From: Microvirga subterranea
GTDB lineage: Bacteria; Pseudomonadota; Alphaproteobacteria; Rhizobiales; Beijerinckiaceae
Reading direction: 5' to 3'
DNA length: 64,000 bases
NCBI RefSeq assembly: GCF_003350535.1
Contig: NZ_QQBB01000001.1
Coordinates: 668,727-732,726, forward strand
Part shown: positions 43,774-52,105 of the stretch, in pieces
How positions within the stretch are numbered: position 1 is the first letter of the stretch
Layout of the letters: each line of letters opens with the position of its first letter
The notes under the pieces: model-generated
Seen by the model: only the letters and a program-made list of their open reading frames with translations
Database searches by the model: none
What the model was told of the DNA's origin: nothing
Translations under genes and position numbers: made by a program

Positions 43774-44490
43774 CTAGGGTTGGGGCGACGAGGCCGGGTG
43801 CGCGGCCTTCGGCGGGAGCGGGAACAGGGTCGTGAAGCGCTCGGCCAGGGCGCGGTCGCCCTCGATGCGCAGCGCTCCGTCGGCTTCCAGCGCCGCGAGG
43901 GGGACGCCGCCATAGAGCGCAGCCGCCACGATGGGGGCCGTCCCGGCGAAGACCACGTCGGCGCCGTCGAGCGGCGCGCGTGCGATCGCGATGGCCCCGT
44001 CCGCAAGATGCGCCATCAGGGTCTCCTCGCCGAGGCGGAAACCGATCCGTGCGTCGAGCCCATCCGCCTTGCCGGCGTCGAGCATCGTGCGCATGGAGAG
44101 CATCAGCGACACGTTGCTGAAGGGCAGGGATGGGTCGTGGGCAGGCGAGCGCGCCGCCCAGCGCCCGAGGGCCTGGAAGATCGGCTCGCTCTCGTAGCCC
44201 CATTCCGTCAGCTCGTAGACCTGGGTGGCCGCGGGGGGCAACAGGCGCCGGCGTACGAGGATGCCGGCGGCCTCCAGCCCCTCCAGCCGCTGAGTGAGCA
44301 CGTTGGCGCTGATGCTCGGCAGGCTCGCCCGCAGGTCGCTGAAGCGCCGCGGCCCAAGCATGAGCTCGCGCATGACGAGGAGCGCCCAGCGCTCGCCCAC
44401 GAGGTCGAGCGCGTGCGCCGTTGCGCAGGCATCGTCGTAGTGGCGCCTCTGAGCCGTTTCGGAAGTCTTAGTTATTTTTTCTAACTTCAT
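43774..44490 (-). CDS. HxlR family regulator with C-terminal SCP2-like domain
   Basis: The 238-residue product begins with an HxlR winged-helix domain (A-L-D-L-V-G-E-R-W-A-L-L-V-M-R-E-L near residues 27-43 and F-S-D-L-R-A-S-L-P-S-I-S near 50-61). It is followed by a domain of about 110 residues resembling sterol-carrier (SCP2) folds. The DNA-binding fold suggests a repressor that responds to a small molecule or redox state. Divergent VOC and AHSA1 genes lie on the other side. Its ATG at 44490 has no ribosome site and lies 8 bases after a good promoter, so translation is probably leaderless. Confidence 0.85.
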   Translation of the reverse strand: MKLEKITKTSETAQRRHYDDACATAHALDLVGERWALLVMRELMLGPRRFSDLRASLPSISANVLTQRLEGLEAAGILVRRRLLPPAATQVYELTEWGYESEPIFQALGRWAARSPAHDPSLPFSNVSLMLSMRTMLDAGKADGLDARIGFRLGEETLMAHLADGAIAIARAPLDGADVVFAGTAPIVAAALYGGVPLAALEADGALRIEGDRALAERFTTLFPLPPKAAHPASSPQP

Positions 44491-44509
44491 AGTTGCTTTT
44501 TATAACTAA
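44468..44509. promoter_or_regulatory. Inverted repeat TTAGTTAT/ATAACTAA across the HxlR start
   Basis: TTAGTTAT at 44468-44475 and ATAACTAA at 44502-44509 form perfect 8-base arms with a 26-base spacer. They span the start codon of the HxlR gene and the divergent promoter region. The spacing and location fit an operator for the HxlR regulator. Confidence 0.5.
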
Positions 44510-44527
44510 ATGCGGAATCGTTGTCAA
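44499..44527 (-). promoter_or_regulatory. Consensus promoter of the HxlR gene, leaderless
   Basis: On the minus strand TTGACA (44527-44522) and TATAAA (44504-44499) are separated by exactly 17 bases. TATAAA is 8 bases before the ATG at 44490, which places the expected start of transcription on or next to the initiation codon. Confidence 0.75.
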
Positions 44528-44547
44528 ACCAACCTGGAGGAAACCCC

Positions 44548-44979
44548 ATGTCCAAGCTGATCTTCGTCAACCTTCCCGTCGCCGACCTGGACCGCGCCGT
44601 CGCGTTCTACGAGGCTGTCGGCGCCGTGAAGAACGAGCAGTTCACCGACCACACCGCCGCCTGCATGGTCTTCTCCGAGACCATCCACGTGATGCTGCTC
44701 ACCCATGACAAGTTCCGGCAGTTCACTCCGAAGCCGATCGCGGACTCCAAGGCCGCGACGGAGGTCCTGATCTGTATGTCGGAAGAAAGCCGCGAGGCGG
44801 TCGACGCCACGCTCGCGAAGGCAGGAGCCGCCGGCGGGCGGATCGATCCCGGCCCGAAGCAGGATTACGGCTTCATGTATGGCCGCAGCTTCGAGGATCC
44901 CGACGGCCATATCTTCGAGGTGATGTGGATGGACGTTGCGGCCGCCACGCAGGCCGCAGGCGAGATGGCGACGGCCTGA
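44548..44979 (+). CDS. VOC (glyoxalase/bleomycin resistance-like) family protein
   Basis: The 143-residue product is a single VOC domain beginning I-F-V-N-L-P-V-A-D-L-D-R-A-V-A-F-Y and ending G-R-S-F-E-D-P-D-G-H-I-F-E-V-M-W, with the usual C-terminal D-P-D-G-H motif supplying a metal ligand. It may act as a lyase, an isomerase or a small-molecule binding protein. ATG 44548 has GGAGG upstream. It is the first gene of a two-gene unit with the AHSA1-type gene, opposite to the HxlR regulator. Function is unknown. Confidence 0.83.
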   Translation: MSKLIFVNLPVADLDRAVAFYEAVGAVKNEQFTDHTAACMVFSETIHVMLLTHDKFRQFTPKPIADSKAATEVLICMSEESREAVDATLAKAGAAGGRIDPGPKQDYGFMYGRSFEDPDGHIFEVMWMDVAAATQAAGEMATA

Positions 44980-45010
44980 TCCTGATTTCGGAAACAAGGG
45001 GACGAATACC

Positions 45011-45490
45011 ATGACCAGCCAGCCCGCCGCCCTCCACGAGCTCATGATCACCCGCCGAATCGCGGCCTCTCCCGAAACCGTCTACCGCGTCTGGACCGAG
45101 CGTCTCGGCGAATGGTGGGCGCCGCGCCCCTACACCACGCCCATGGTCGAACTCGACCTCAGGCCGGGCGGCCGGGGCCTCATCGTAATGCGCTCGCCCG
45201 ACGGGACGGACATGCCGACCGAGGGCGTTTTTCTCGAGATCGAGCCGAACCGGAAGATCGTCTTCACCAACGCGTTCGCGACCGGGTGGATTCCGCAGGA
45301 CCCGTTCATGGTCGTGATCGTCACCTTCGAGCCGGAGGGCGCGGCCACCCGCTACACCGCCCGCGTCCGGCACTGGGACGAGGCGACCCTGAGGCGCCAC
45401 GAGGCCATGGGCTTCCATGAAGGCTGGAGTATCGTCGCGGGCCAGCTCGCCGATCTGGCCGAAGGCCTGCCGGCCGCCACGGCCGCCTGA
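45011..45490 (+). CDS. SRPBCC/AHSA1 family protein
   Basis: The 159-residue product has the AHSA1/SRPBCC ligand-binding fold. R-R-I-A-A-S-P-E-T-V-Y-R-V-W-T near residues 15-29, E-W-W-A-P-R-P near 34-40 and M-G-F-H-E-G-W near 137-143 are typical. It probably binds a hydrophobic ligand in the cytoplasm. The start follows AAGGGGACG. It is 31 bases after the VOC gene and shares its direction, so the two are likely one operon under HxlR control. Confidence 0.83.
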   Translation: MTSQPAALHELMITRRIAASPETVYRVWTERLGEWWAPRPYTTPMVELDLRPGGRGLIVMRSPDGTDMPTEGVFLEIEPNRKIVFTNAFATGWIPQDPFMVVIVTFEPEGAATRYTARVRHWDEATLRRHEAMGFHEGWSIVAGQLADLAEGLPAATAA

Positions 45491-45520
45491 GGCCGGTCCG
45501 GAAGCTGCGTCCAAACGAAA

Positions 45521-45552
45521 AAAGGGCGGGTCCCGCCGAGGACCCGCCCTTT
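45521..45552. terminator. Bidirectional terminator between the AHSA1 and cold-shock genes
   Basis: AAAGGGCGGGTCC (45521-45533) and GGACCCGCCCTTT (45540-45552) form a perfect 13-base stem with a 6-base loop. On the plus strand TTTCCTTAA follows; on the minus strand a six-base T run plus CGTTT follows. It ends both converging transcripts. Confidence 0.88.
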
Positions 45553-45581
45553 CCTTAATCCCTAGTGGCGCGAGGAGCCGG

Positions 45582-46256
45582 TCAGGCCAGCTCGATCGCT
45601 CCCGCCTCGCGGCCCTTGCGGCCATCGACGATGGCGACGCGCACCGTCTGGCCCTGATCGAGCCGGCTGATGCCGGCGCGCTCCAGGACGGAGACGTGGA
45701 CGAAGAGGTCCTTCGGCTCGCCGTCGACGGCGATGAAGCCGAAGCCCTTGGTCTCGTTGTACCACTTCACGGTGCCGAGGGTGTCCGGCACCGCGTCGAT
45801 CGGCCGCGACTGGCCGGGACCGCTGGAGCGCGGCGGGCGGCTGCCGAACGGGGCTCCTCCTCCGCCTTCCGGACGCGGGCGCCGGCCGCGCTCGGGCTCG
45901 GCCGTGCTGGTGTCGACGCTCACGATCTCGTTGACCTGGGCGCCCTTCTGGCCCGGTCCGACCTGAACCACCAGCGTCGCGCCGGAGGGCAGGGTGGTGT
46001 GGCCCGAGGCCTCGACCTGCCTGATGTGCAGGAACGCCTCGCCGGAGCCGTCGGTCAGCTCGACGAAGCCGAACCCCTTCTCCGGGTTGAACCATTTCAC
46101 GCGGGCCTCGGCCTCGCGGTCCGATCCCGACCGAGGTGCCTGTGGGCGCGGTGCGCGATCGTATGACGGTTGCGGTGGAGCGTAGTCGCCCCACGGATCC
46201 GCGGGCTGACCGCCAAATTGGCGTTGGCGATTGCGGTGCTCGTTACCCCGGCCCAT
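45582..46256 (-). CDS. Cold-shock protein with two CSD domains
   Basis: The 224-residue product has two cold-shock domains. The first (residues 50-115) reads V-K-W-F-N-P-E-K-G-F-G-F-V with F-L-H-I, and the second (160-224) reads V-K-W-Y-N-E-T-K-G-F-G-F-I with L-F-V-H-V. A glycine/arginine/proline-rich linker joins them, and the N-terminal 45 residues are polar and disordered-looking. These domains bind single-stranded nucleic acid and melt RNA structure. The start ATG 46256 has AGAAGG upstream. Confidence 0.93.
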   Translation of the reverse strand: MGRGNEHRNRQRQFGGQPADPWGDYAPPQPSYDRAPRPQAPRSGSDREAEARVKWFNPEKGFGFVELTDGSGEAFLHIRQVEASGHTTLPSGATLVVQVGPGQKGAQVNEIVSVDTSTAEPERGRRPRPEGGGGAPFGSRPPRSSGPGQSRPIDAVPDTLGTVKWYNETKGFGFIAVDGEPKDLFVHVSVLERAGISRLDQGQTVRVAIVDGRKGREAGAIELA

Positions 46257-46497
46257 CCGTATGCCTTCTAAAGTCTCTCGTGTGTTCGAGCCATAGGCGT
46301 AGCGCGCCCGCAGCCCAAGGGCAAGAAGGTTACGAGCTTTGATCGACAGATGTCATGTCGAATCTGCAAAGAAGATCGATTTTTTCGAACCCGGGCCCCG
46401 CATCCTCGGCCTCTCGGCCGGATCTTAGGCACGAATTCCCGGCTGGGCCGTTGTCGAACACCAGCAGCCGGAAGGCCGGCGCGACGAAGGAGGCACG

Positions 46498-46752
46498 ATG
46501 CCGCGCGAGATCACCGACGCCGACGGAATCACATGGTCCTGCATCCAGGCCTTCGCCGGGCTGGGCGACGACCCGGAAAAGGCGGACGCCGCCCGCGTGG
46601 AAGGCTCGCCGGACGAGGTCCATGTCGTCTGCACCCCGAGCGGCGGCGCGAAGTCCGTCCGCCTGGAGCTGCCCTCGGATTGGGAAAGCCGCCTGTCCGA
46701 CGACGAACTGCTGGACGCCATCCGCTCCCAGGCTCCCGAGGAGGCGCGTTAG
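46498..46752 (+). CDS. Small conserved-looking hypothetical protein
   Basis: The 84-residue product is acidic, with no membrane segment or signal peptide, and has the strand-like pattern I-T-W-S-C-I-Q-A-F and S-V-R-L-E-L-P-S-D-W. A strong ribosome site (GGAGG) lies 5 bases upstream of the ATG, and codon use matches neighbours, so I consider it a gene. No family is recognised. Confidence 0.65.
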   Translation: MPREITDADGITWSCIQAFAGLGDDPEKADAARVEGSPDEVHVVCTPSGGAKSVRLELPSDWESRLSDDELLDAIRSQAPEEAR

Positions 46753-46835
46753 GCGGCCGCCGATCGGCCGGGAAACCGAAAAGCACAGCTTCGCGTTGTC
46801 CAATCGTGACAGTAGCAGCGTATGAGGTCGGGCGT

Positions 46836-47498
46836 ATGCGTCGGTTCCTGCGAGACAACGGGCTTTCCGTGGCGTTGTTTTTCCTCTTCGCGGTGTCCCT
46901 GGTGGGCCAGGCGGTTACCGGATGGAGGGCTCATCTCGAGGAGCTGTCGCTCCATGGCCTGCCGAAGATCGGCTTTCTAGCCTACCTGACCAGCGGCCAT
47001 TTCATCTCGGCGGTGTTCGAGAACTGGGAGAGCGAGTTCCTCCAGATGGCGGTCTATGTCCTTCTGACGGTCTTCCTCGTCCAGAAGGGCTCGGCCGAAT
47101 CCAAGAAGCCCGACGAACCCAATCCCGAGGAGGAGGCGCCCGAAAGGCATCGCGGCGATCCCGACGCGCCCTGGCCGGTCCATCGCGGCGGCCTGCTCCT
47201 GAAGCTCTATTCGCATTCGCTCAGCATCGCCCTGGTGGGGCTGTTCCTGATGTCGTTCTGGCTGCATCTGGCCGGCAGCACGCGCCGGATGAACGAGGAG
47301 GCGCTTCAGCACCATCGGCCCACGCAGACCATAGCCGAAACGCTGCTGGAGCCCGGTTTCTGGTACGAGAGCTTCCAGAACTGGCAGAGCGAGTTCCTGT
47401 CGATCGCGGTGCTGATCGTGCTCGGCGTCTTCCTGCGCGAGCGCGGGTCTCCGGAATCGAAGCCGGTCGCCGCTTCCCACGCCGCGACCGGGCATTGA
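46836..47498 (+). CDS. DUF6766 family membrane protein
   Basis: The 220-residue product has four hydrophobic segments, in two similar pairs, separated by a charged loop (K-K-P-D-E-P-N-P-E-E-E-A-P-E-R). The head M-R-R-F-L-R-D-N-G-L-S-V-A-L-F and the twice-used pattern F-E-N-W-E-S-E-F-L-Q and F-Q-N-W-Q-S-E-F-L-S mark it as the DUF6766 family. Inner-membrane location is likely. ATG 46836 is chosen over GTG 46806 because GAGGTCGGG lies nearby. Function is unknown. Confidence 0.75.
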   Translation: MRRFLRDNGLSVALFFLFAVSLVGQAVTGWRAHLEELSLHGLPKIGFLAYLTSGHFISAVFENWESEFLQMAVYVLLTVFLVQKGSAESKKPDEPNPEEEAPERHRGDPDAPWPVHRGGLLLKLYSHSLSIALVGLFLMSFWLHLAGSTRRMNEEALQHHRPTQTIAETLLEPGFWYESFQNWQSEFLSIAVLIVLGVFLRERGSPESKPVAASHAATGH

Positions 47499-47517
47499 CC
47501 GCGTCAGGAGCGCCCGG

Positions 47518-48330
47518 TCACTCCCGCATGCGCGAGCCCGGGCGCCGGCCGTCGGACTGAGCCTTCTGGGCGGAGCTCTCCTCGGGACTCGGATAGACGC
47601 CCGCGAGCACCTGGTCGAAATGGCGGCGCAGCGCGTCGTTGCAGCCGCAGGACAGGGAGCCGAGCTCGTCGAAGTTCTTCACGCGGACGCCCCCGCGTCG
47701 GGTTTCGAGCACATCCCGGCTCTTCAAGGACTGGATCACCCGGCTCACATAGGAGCGGCCGACGCCCATCATGCCGGCGAGCTGTTCCTGGGTCAGGGGA
47801 ATGTCGTGATCGCCCGTGCGGTCGATGGCGGCCATGAGCCATTTGACCGTCCGCTGCTCGATGCTGTGGGCGGCATTGCAGGCCACCGACTGGAAGACCT
47901 GCGCCAGCACGCAATCCGCATAGCGGGCGAACAGGTGCCGCAGGCTCGGCGACGACGCCTTGGCGCGCTCCAGGTCGGCCGCCTGGATCCGCAGGAACGG
48001 ACCGGGGAACTGCACCACGGCGCGCGCATAGGCCGGAAGCCGGCCCTGGCTCACGATTCCTCCGACGGCGCCCTCGCGGCCGATCAGGGCCGTCTCGACC
48101 GCACGTCCGTCGTCGAGCACCACGATGAAGGAGACGAGGCTCGGCCCGCAAGGGAAGTAGGCGCATTGCACGTTGTCGCCGGGCTCGTAGAGCACCGTCC
48201 CGGCATCGGCTTGCCAATCCTGGAGGAGCGGCTCGAGCAGGGCGAGGTCCTCGGGCTTCAAGGCGCGCAGGAGGTTGTTCCCGAAGCCGTTGCCGGCCGT
48301 ACTCGCCTGTTCGCTCGCTGCGATCTTCAT
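47518..48330 (-). CDS. Crp/Fnr family transcription regulator
   Basis: The 270-residue product has an N-terminal cyclic-nucleotide-like sensor domain (residues 25-140) and a C-terminal helix-turn-helix. The recognition helix region reads L-A-G-M-M-G-V-G-R-S-Y-V-S-R-V-I near residues 184-199. The usual cAMP-binding arginine/serine pair is not obvious, so the ligand may differ. A CGC pair (L-S-C-G-C-N-D) after the HTH near residue 231 might be redox- or metal-sensitive. It is divergent from a LOV-domain kinase gene across a 200-base gap. Confidence 0.88.
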   Translation of the reverse strand: MKIAASEQASTAGNGFGNNLLRALKPEDLALLEPLLQDWQADAGTVLYEPGDNVQCAYFPCGPSLVSFIVVLDDGRAVETALIGREGAVGGIVSQGRLPAYARAVVQFPGPFLRIQAADLERAKASSPSLRHLFARYADCVLAQVFQSVACNAAHSIEQRTVKWLMAAIDRTGDHDIPLTQEQLAGMMGVGRSYVSRVIQSLKSRDVLETRRGGVRVKNFDELGSLSCGCNDALRRHFDQVLAGVYPSPEESSAQKAQSDGRRPGSRMRE

Positions 48331-48530
48331 GTGTCCTCCCCGATTCGTGTCTCGTGTCCGGGTGGAACGCAGAAGTCCTGCTTGTGTTCACTAGTGGACA
48401 GACAGTTCAGCGCGATCTGTCTACAAGGCGACACAACGCCGGCTTTCGCACTCCTTCATCAGGGGCGAGTGGCGGCGTTCATGTTTCGCCCCGACGCCGC
48501 CGGCGCCCGGCACACCCCATGGATTGACGT

Positions 48531-50159
48531 TTGACCGAGGATTTCAACGCTCCCCTGCCGCCCGCTCCTCGGATCGACCGGGATGCGAACGCCTCCGGAC
48601 TGCAGCCGCACAACAACGACATCTTCTTCGCGGCCGTCGAGACGACTCGGATGCCGATGATCGTGACCGATCCGCACCAGCCCGACAATCCGATCGTCTT
48701 CGCCAACAACGCGTTCCTGCGCATGACCGGCTATCGCGCGGACGAGATCCTCGGCTTGAACTGCCGCTTCCTCCAGGGGCCCGACACGGATCGGGGCGCC
48801 GTCGACGAGGTCCGCAGCGCCATCGCGGCCGAGCGCGAGATCGCCACCGAAATCCTCAACTACAAAAAGGACGGCTCGACCTTCTGGAACGCGCTCTTCA
48901 TCTCGCCCGTGTACAACAAGGAAGGGCAGCTGGTTTACTTCTTCGCCTCGCAGCTCGACGTGAGCCGGCGGCGCGACGCGGAGGACGCCCTGCGCCAAGC
49001 GCACAAGATGGAGGCGCTGGGCCAGCTCACCGGCGGCATCGCGCACGACTTCAACAACCTGCTTCAGATCATGGTCGGGTATCTCGACCTCATGGAGAAC
49101 GGCCTCGCCAAGCCCGATCTCGACCGCCACCGCCTGGAGCGCGGCGCCCGCAACATCCGCTCCGCCGTCGACCGCGCCACGACCCTGACGCAGCAGCTTC
49201 TCGCCTTCGCGCGCAAGCAGAAGCTCGATGGACGCGTCGTCAACATGAACGAACTGCTGCAGAACATCGCCGCGCTGGCGGAGCGCGCCGTCGGCGGCGA
49301 CACGGAGATCGCATGGTCCTTCGCGGCGGATCTCTGGAACTGCCGCGTCGACGTGAACCAGGCGGAACTGGCGATCCTCAACATCGTGTCCAACGCGCGC
49401 GATGCGGTGCAGGCGGCTTCCACCAAGGCGGTCGCGATCGGCACCCGCAACGTGACGGTCGGCGAGGAGGAACTGTCGGCCTACGAGAATCTCGTGCCGG
49501 GCAATTACGTCTGCGTGGAGGTGACCGATTCGGGCAGCGGCATCCCGGCCGAGATGCTCACGCGGGTGATGGACCCGTTCTTCACCACCAAGGACGAGGG
49601 CAAGGGCACGGGGCTCGGCCTCTCGATGGTCTACGGCTTCGCCAAGCAGTCCGGCGGCGCGGTGCGGATCTACTCCGAGGACGGCCACGGCACCACCGTG
49701 CGGCTTTATTTTCCCGCCGTCGACGAGGCGGCCGGGCGGGAGCCGCAGGTCGCGCGCCAGCCCAACGTTCGGAAGGGCACGGAGACCATCCTGGTGGTCG
49801 ACGACAGGGACGATGTGGCCGAGCTCGCGGCGTCGATCCTGGAGGATTTCGGCTACAAGGTGCTGCAGGCCCATTCGGGACGCGAGGCCCTGTCGATCCT
49901 CGACCGCGGCGAGCCGGTCGACATGCTCTTCTCCGACCTGATCATGCCCGGCGGGATGAACGGCGTCGTCCTCGCCCGCGAGGCTCGTCGCCGGCAGCCC
50001 CGGCTCAAGGTGCTTCTCACCACCGGCTATGCGGAGGCCTCCCTCGAGCGGACGGATGCGGGCGGACGCGAGTTCGAGGTCATCGCCAAGCCTTATGGCC
50101 GGCTCGACCTCGCCCGCAAGGTCCGCTTCGTGCTCGAAGGGCCGACCGGCGTCGGGTAG
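48531..50159 (+). CDS. LOV-domain hybrid histidine kinase with receiver domain
   Basis: The 542-residue product has a LOV/PAS sensor at residues 30-145. The flavin-binding core G-L-N-C-R-F-L-Q places the reactive cysteine at C78, the residue that forms the flavin adduct in blue light. [10 protein letters not shown] at 111-120 also fits a LOV domain. A HisKA-type dimerisation helix follows with [11 protein letters not shown], phospho-acceptor H172. An HATPase follows with N-A-R-D-A and [11 protein letters not shown]-terminal receiver domain has L-V-V-D-D and the phospho-aspartate in F-S-D-L-I-M-P near residue 466. The start is TTG 48531, as an in-frame stop precedes it and no ATG lies before the sensor core. 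It is cytoplasmic. It would couple blue light to phosphotransfer. Confidence 0.9.
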   Translation: MTEDFNAPLPPAPRIDRDANASGLQPHNNDIFFAAVETTRMPMIVTDPHQPDNPIVFANNAFLRMTGYRADEILGLNCRFLQGPDTDRGAVDEVRSAIAAEREIATEILNYKKDGSTFWNALFISPVYNKEGQLVYFFASQLDVSRRRDAEDALRQAHKMEALGQLTGGIAHDFNNLLQIMVGYLDLMENGLAKPDLDRHRLERGARNIRSAVDRATTLTQQLLAFARKQKLDGRVVNMNELLQNIAALAERAVGGDTEIAWSFAADLWNCRVDVNQAELAILNIVSNARDAVQAASTKAVAIGTRNVTVGEEELSAYENLVPGNYVCVEVTDSGSGIPAEMLTRVMDPFFTTKDEGKGTGLGLSMVYGFAKQSGGAVRIYSEDGHGTTVRLYFPAVDEAAGREPQVARQPNVRKGTETILVVDDRDDVAELAASILEDFGYKVLQAHSGREALSILDRGEPVDMLFSDLIMPGGMNGVVLAREARRRQPRLKVLLTTGYAEASLERTDAGGREFEVIAKPYGRLDLARKVRFVLEGPTGVG

Positions 50160-50167
50160 CCCCGGCC

Positions 50168-50566
50168 TCACCGCATGGCCGTGACCGGGGCGTCCTTCGC
50201 TTGGGCGGAAGTATCGAAGCGGACCTCTTCGGCCTTGTTCACGTACTGGCTCGCGACCAGCATGCCCTTGGCGAAGCGGATCGGCGGGATGCAGGTCAGC
50301 AGCATGAACGGTCCCGATGTGAGCAGGTGAACCCAGACGGACGGCTCCCACATGATCTCCACCCAGACGCCGAACCCGGCGGCCGGGATACCCATGATGA
50401 TCATGATGAAGAAGGCCGGGCCGTCCGCCGGATCCGCGAAGGAATAGTCGAGGCCGCAGACCTCGCAGCGCGGAGCCAGGGTCAGGAACCCGTTGAAGAG
50501 GCGGCCCTTGCCGCATTCGGGGCAGCGGCACTTGAGGCCGTACTTGAGCACGGAAGCTTTGGTCAT
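50168..50566 (-). CDS. DUF983 family membrane protein
   Basis: The 132-residue product starts with a C-P-E-C-G-K-G-R-L-F-N zinc-ribbon-like region (C-x2-C near residue 14, and C-E-V-C near 33) and ends with two hydrophobic segments, as in DUF983 proteins. ATG 50566 is preferred because CAGGACC lies upstream; ATG 50605 would overlap the operators at 50606. It is divergent from the MocR gene and may be its target. Function is unknown. Confidence 0.85.
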   Translation of the reverse strand: MTKASVLKYGLKCRCPECGKGRLFNGFLTLAPRCEVCGLDYSFADPADGPAFFIMIIMGIPAAGFGVWVEIMWEPSVWVHLLTSGPFMLLTCIPPIRFAKGMLVASQYVNKAEEVRFDTSAQAKDAPVTAMR

Positions 50567-50605
50567 CGTCGGTCCTGGGATGCCGCGAGAGCTGGCATCG
50601 GTCAT

Positions 50606-50664
50606 TTGTATGGCTTGAAGATCCATACAATATATGGTAGTCGTGACGGACAATATCCATACAA
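50606..50664. promoter_or_regulatory. MocR/GntR-type operators in the divergent gap
   Basis: Three copies of CCATACAA are present: inverted as TTGTATGG at 50606-50613, direct at 50623-50630 and direct at 50657-50664. The first two form a perfect inverted repeat with a 9-base spacer; the two direct copies lie 34 bases apart, close to three helical turns. Paired direct repeats are typical of MocR regulators, and a MocR gene starts 28 bases later. Confidence 0.75.
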
Positions 50665-50691
50665 TCTTCGGGCCGAAGGGTCAAAGAATAC

Positions 50692-52071
50692 GTGCTGTCC
50701 TGGTTGCCGCAGATCGAAGACGCAGGTGGGCCGAAATACCTCGCCATCGCCGAGGCGTTGCGGGCCGACATCCGGTCGGGCCGCCTCGAGGCCGGAGCCC
50801 GTCTGCCGCCGCAGCGGCTGCTGGCGCGGGCGCTCGGGGTCGATCTCACCACGGTGACGCGCGCCTTCAACGAGGCGCGCCGTCTCGGCCTGATCGACGC
50901 CACGACGGGCCGGGGCAGTTTCGTGCGCGCCACGGCGAAGGATCCCACGGCCTCGGCCGGGTCACCCGTCATCGATCTCAGCATGAACATGCCGCCCCAG
51001 CCGGAGGAGGCCGATCTGCGGGAGCGGATCCAGGACGGAATCGCGCGGGTGCTCGCCTCGCCCCACGGCATGCTGCATCTCTCCTACCAGGAGAGCGCGG
51101 GCGCCCGGCCCGACCGGGCCGCCGCCTGCCTCTGGCTCGAAGGGCGCCTCGGGCCGGTTCCGGTCGAGCGGACGGTCGTCACCGGCGGTGCCCAGACGGC
51201 GCTTTACGCCATCATGCGGGTGCTGGCCCGGCCGGGCGACGTCGTCTGCGTTCCGACCGTCACCTATCCGGGCCTGCGGGCGATCGCAGAGCGGCTCGAC
51301 ATCCGCCTCGTCCCGTCACCGATGGACCACGAGGGCTTCGATCCCGATGCCCTGGCGGAGACCTGCGCCCGCGAGAAGCCGAAGGCGATCTACTGCGTGC
51401 CGACCATCCACAACCCCACCACCGCGACCATGTCGCGCCCGCGGCGCGAGGCCGTCGCCGAGGTGGCCCGCCGGCACGGGGTTCCGATCATCGAGGACGA
51501 CGCCTACGGCGTCCTGCCCCGGCAGGCGCCGGTGCCGCTCGCCGCGCTCGCTCCCGACATCGCCTGGCACATTGCCACCCTGTCGAAATGCGCAACGCCG
51601 GCCCTGCGCACGGCCTATGTGGTCGCGCCCGCCATGGCCGACACCCTGCGGCTCGTGGCCGAGATCCGCGCCATGGCCCTGATGATGCCGCCGCTCATGG
51701 CGGCGCTCGCCTCCCTGTGGATCCACGACGGCACCCTGGACATCGTCACGGCGGCGATCCGGCGGGAGAGCGCGGCCCGACAGACGATCGCGCAGCGGAT
51801 CCTCGGAGGGCTCCCGTTCCAGGCCCATCCGGAGGGGCATCACCTCTGGCTCGCCCTGCCGGAGCGCTGGCGTCAGGCCGACGTGACCGTCCATGCCCGG
51901 CGGTCCGGCCTCGCCCTGGTGCCGAGCGAGGCCTTCGCGGTCGGCACAGCTCCCGATGCGATCCGCGTGTCCCTGGGGGCGGCCCGGAGCCGGGCCGAGC
52001 TGGAGCAGGGCCTGAGCCTGCTCGCGACCGTCCTGTCCCACGGCCCCGGCGCCCTGTCGTCGATCGTCTGA
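50692..52071 (+). CDS. MocR-type regulator (GntR DNA-binding head and aminotransferase-like body)
   Basis: The 459-residue product begins with a winged-helix domain (residues 12-80; L-P-P-Q-R-L-L-A-R-A-L-G-V-D-L-T-T-V-T-R). It continues with a fold-type I aminotransferase domain that binds PLP. The lysine of the internal aldimine is in T-L-S-K-C-A-T-P, near residue 304, and the E-D-D-A-Y-G stretch lies near residue 268. MocR proteins use PLP, or PLP with a ligand, to sense amino-acid-like signals. It starts at GTG 50692 with GAAGGG upstream. Operator repeats in front suggest autoregulation and regulation of the divergent DUF983 gene. Confidence 0.9.
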   Translation: MLSWLPQIEDAGGPKYLAIAEALRADIRSGRLEAGARLPPQRLLARALGVDLTTVTRAFNEARRLGLIDATTGRGSFVRATAKDPTASAGSPVIDLSMNMPPQPEEADLRERIQDGIARVLASPHGMLHLSYQESAGARPDRAAACLWLEGRLGPVPVERTVVTGGAQTALYAIMRVLARPGDVVCVPTVTYPGLRAIAERLDIRLVPSPMDHEGFDPDALAETCAREKPKAIYCVPTIHNPTTATMSRPRREAVAEVARRHGVPIIEDDAYGVLPRQAPVPLAALAPDIAWHIATLSKCATPALRTAYVVAPAMADTLRLVAEIRAMALMMPPLMAALASLWIHDGTLDIVTAAIRRESAARQTIAQRILGGLPFQAHPEGHHLWLALPERWRQADVTVHARRSGLALVPSEAFAVGTAPDAIRVSLGAARSRAELEQGLSLLATVLSHGPGALSSIV

Positions 52072-52105
52072 GGATGTCCGTGGCCGTTCCGCCGAACGCC
52101 GCTTC

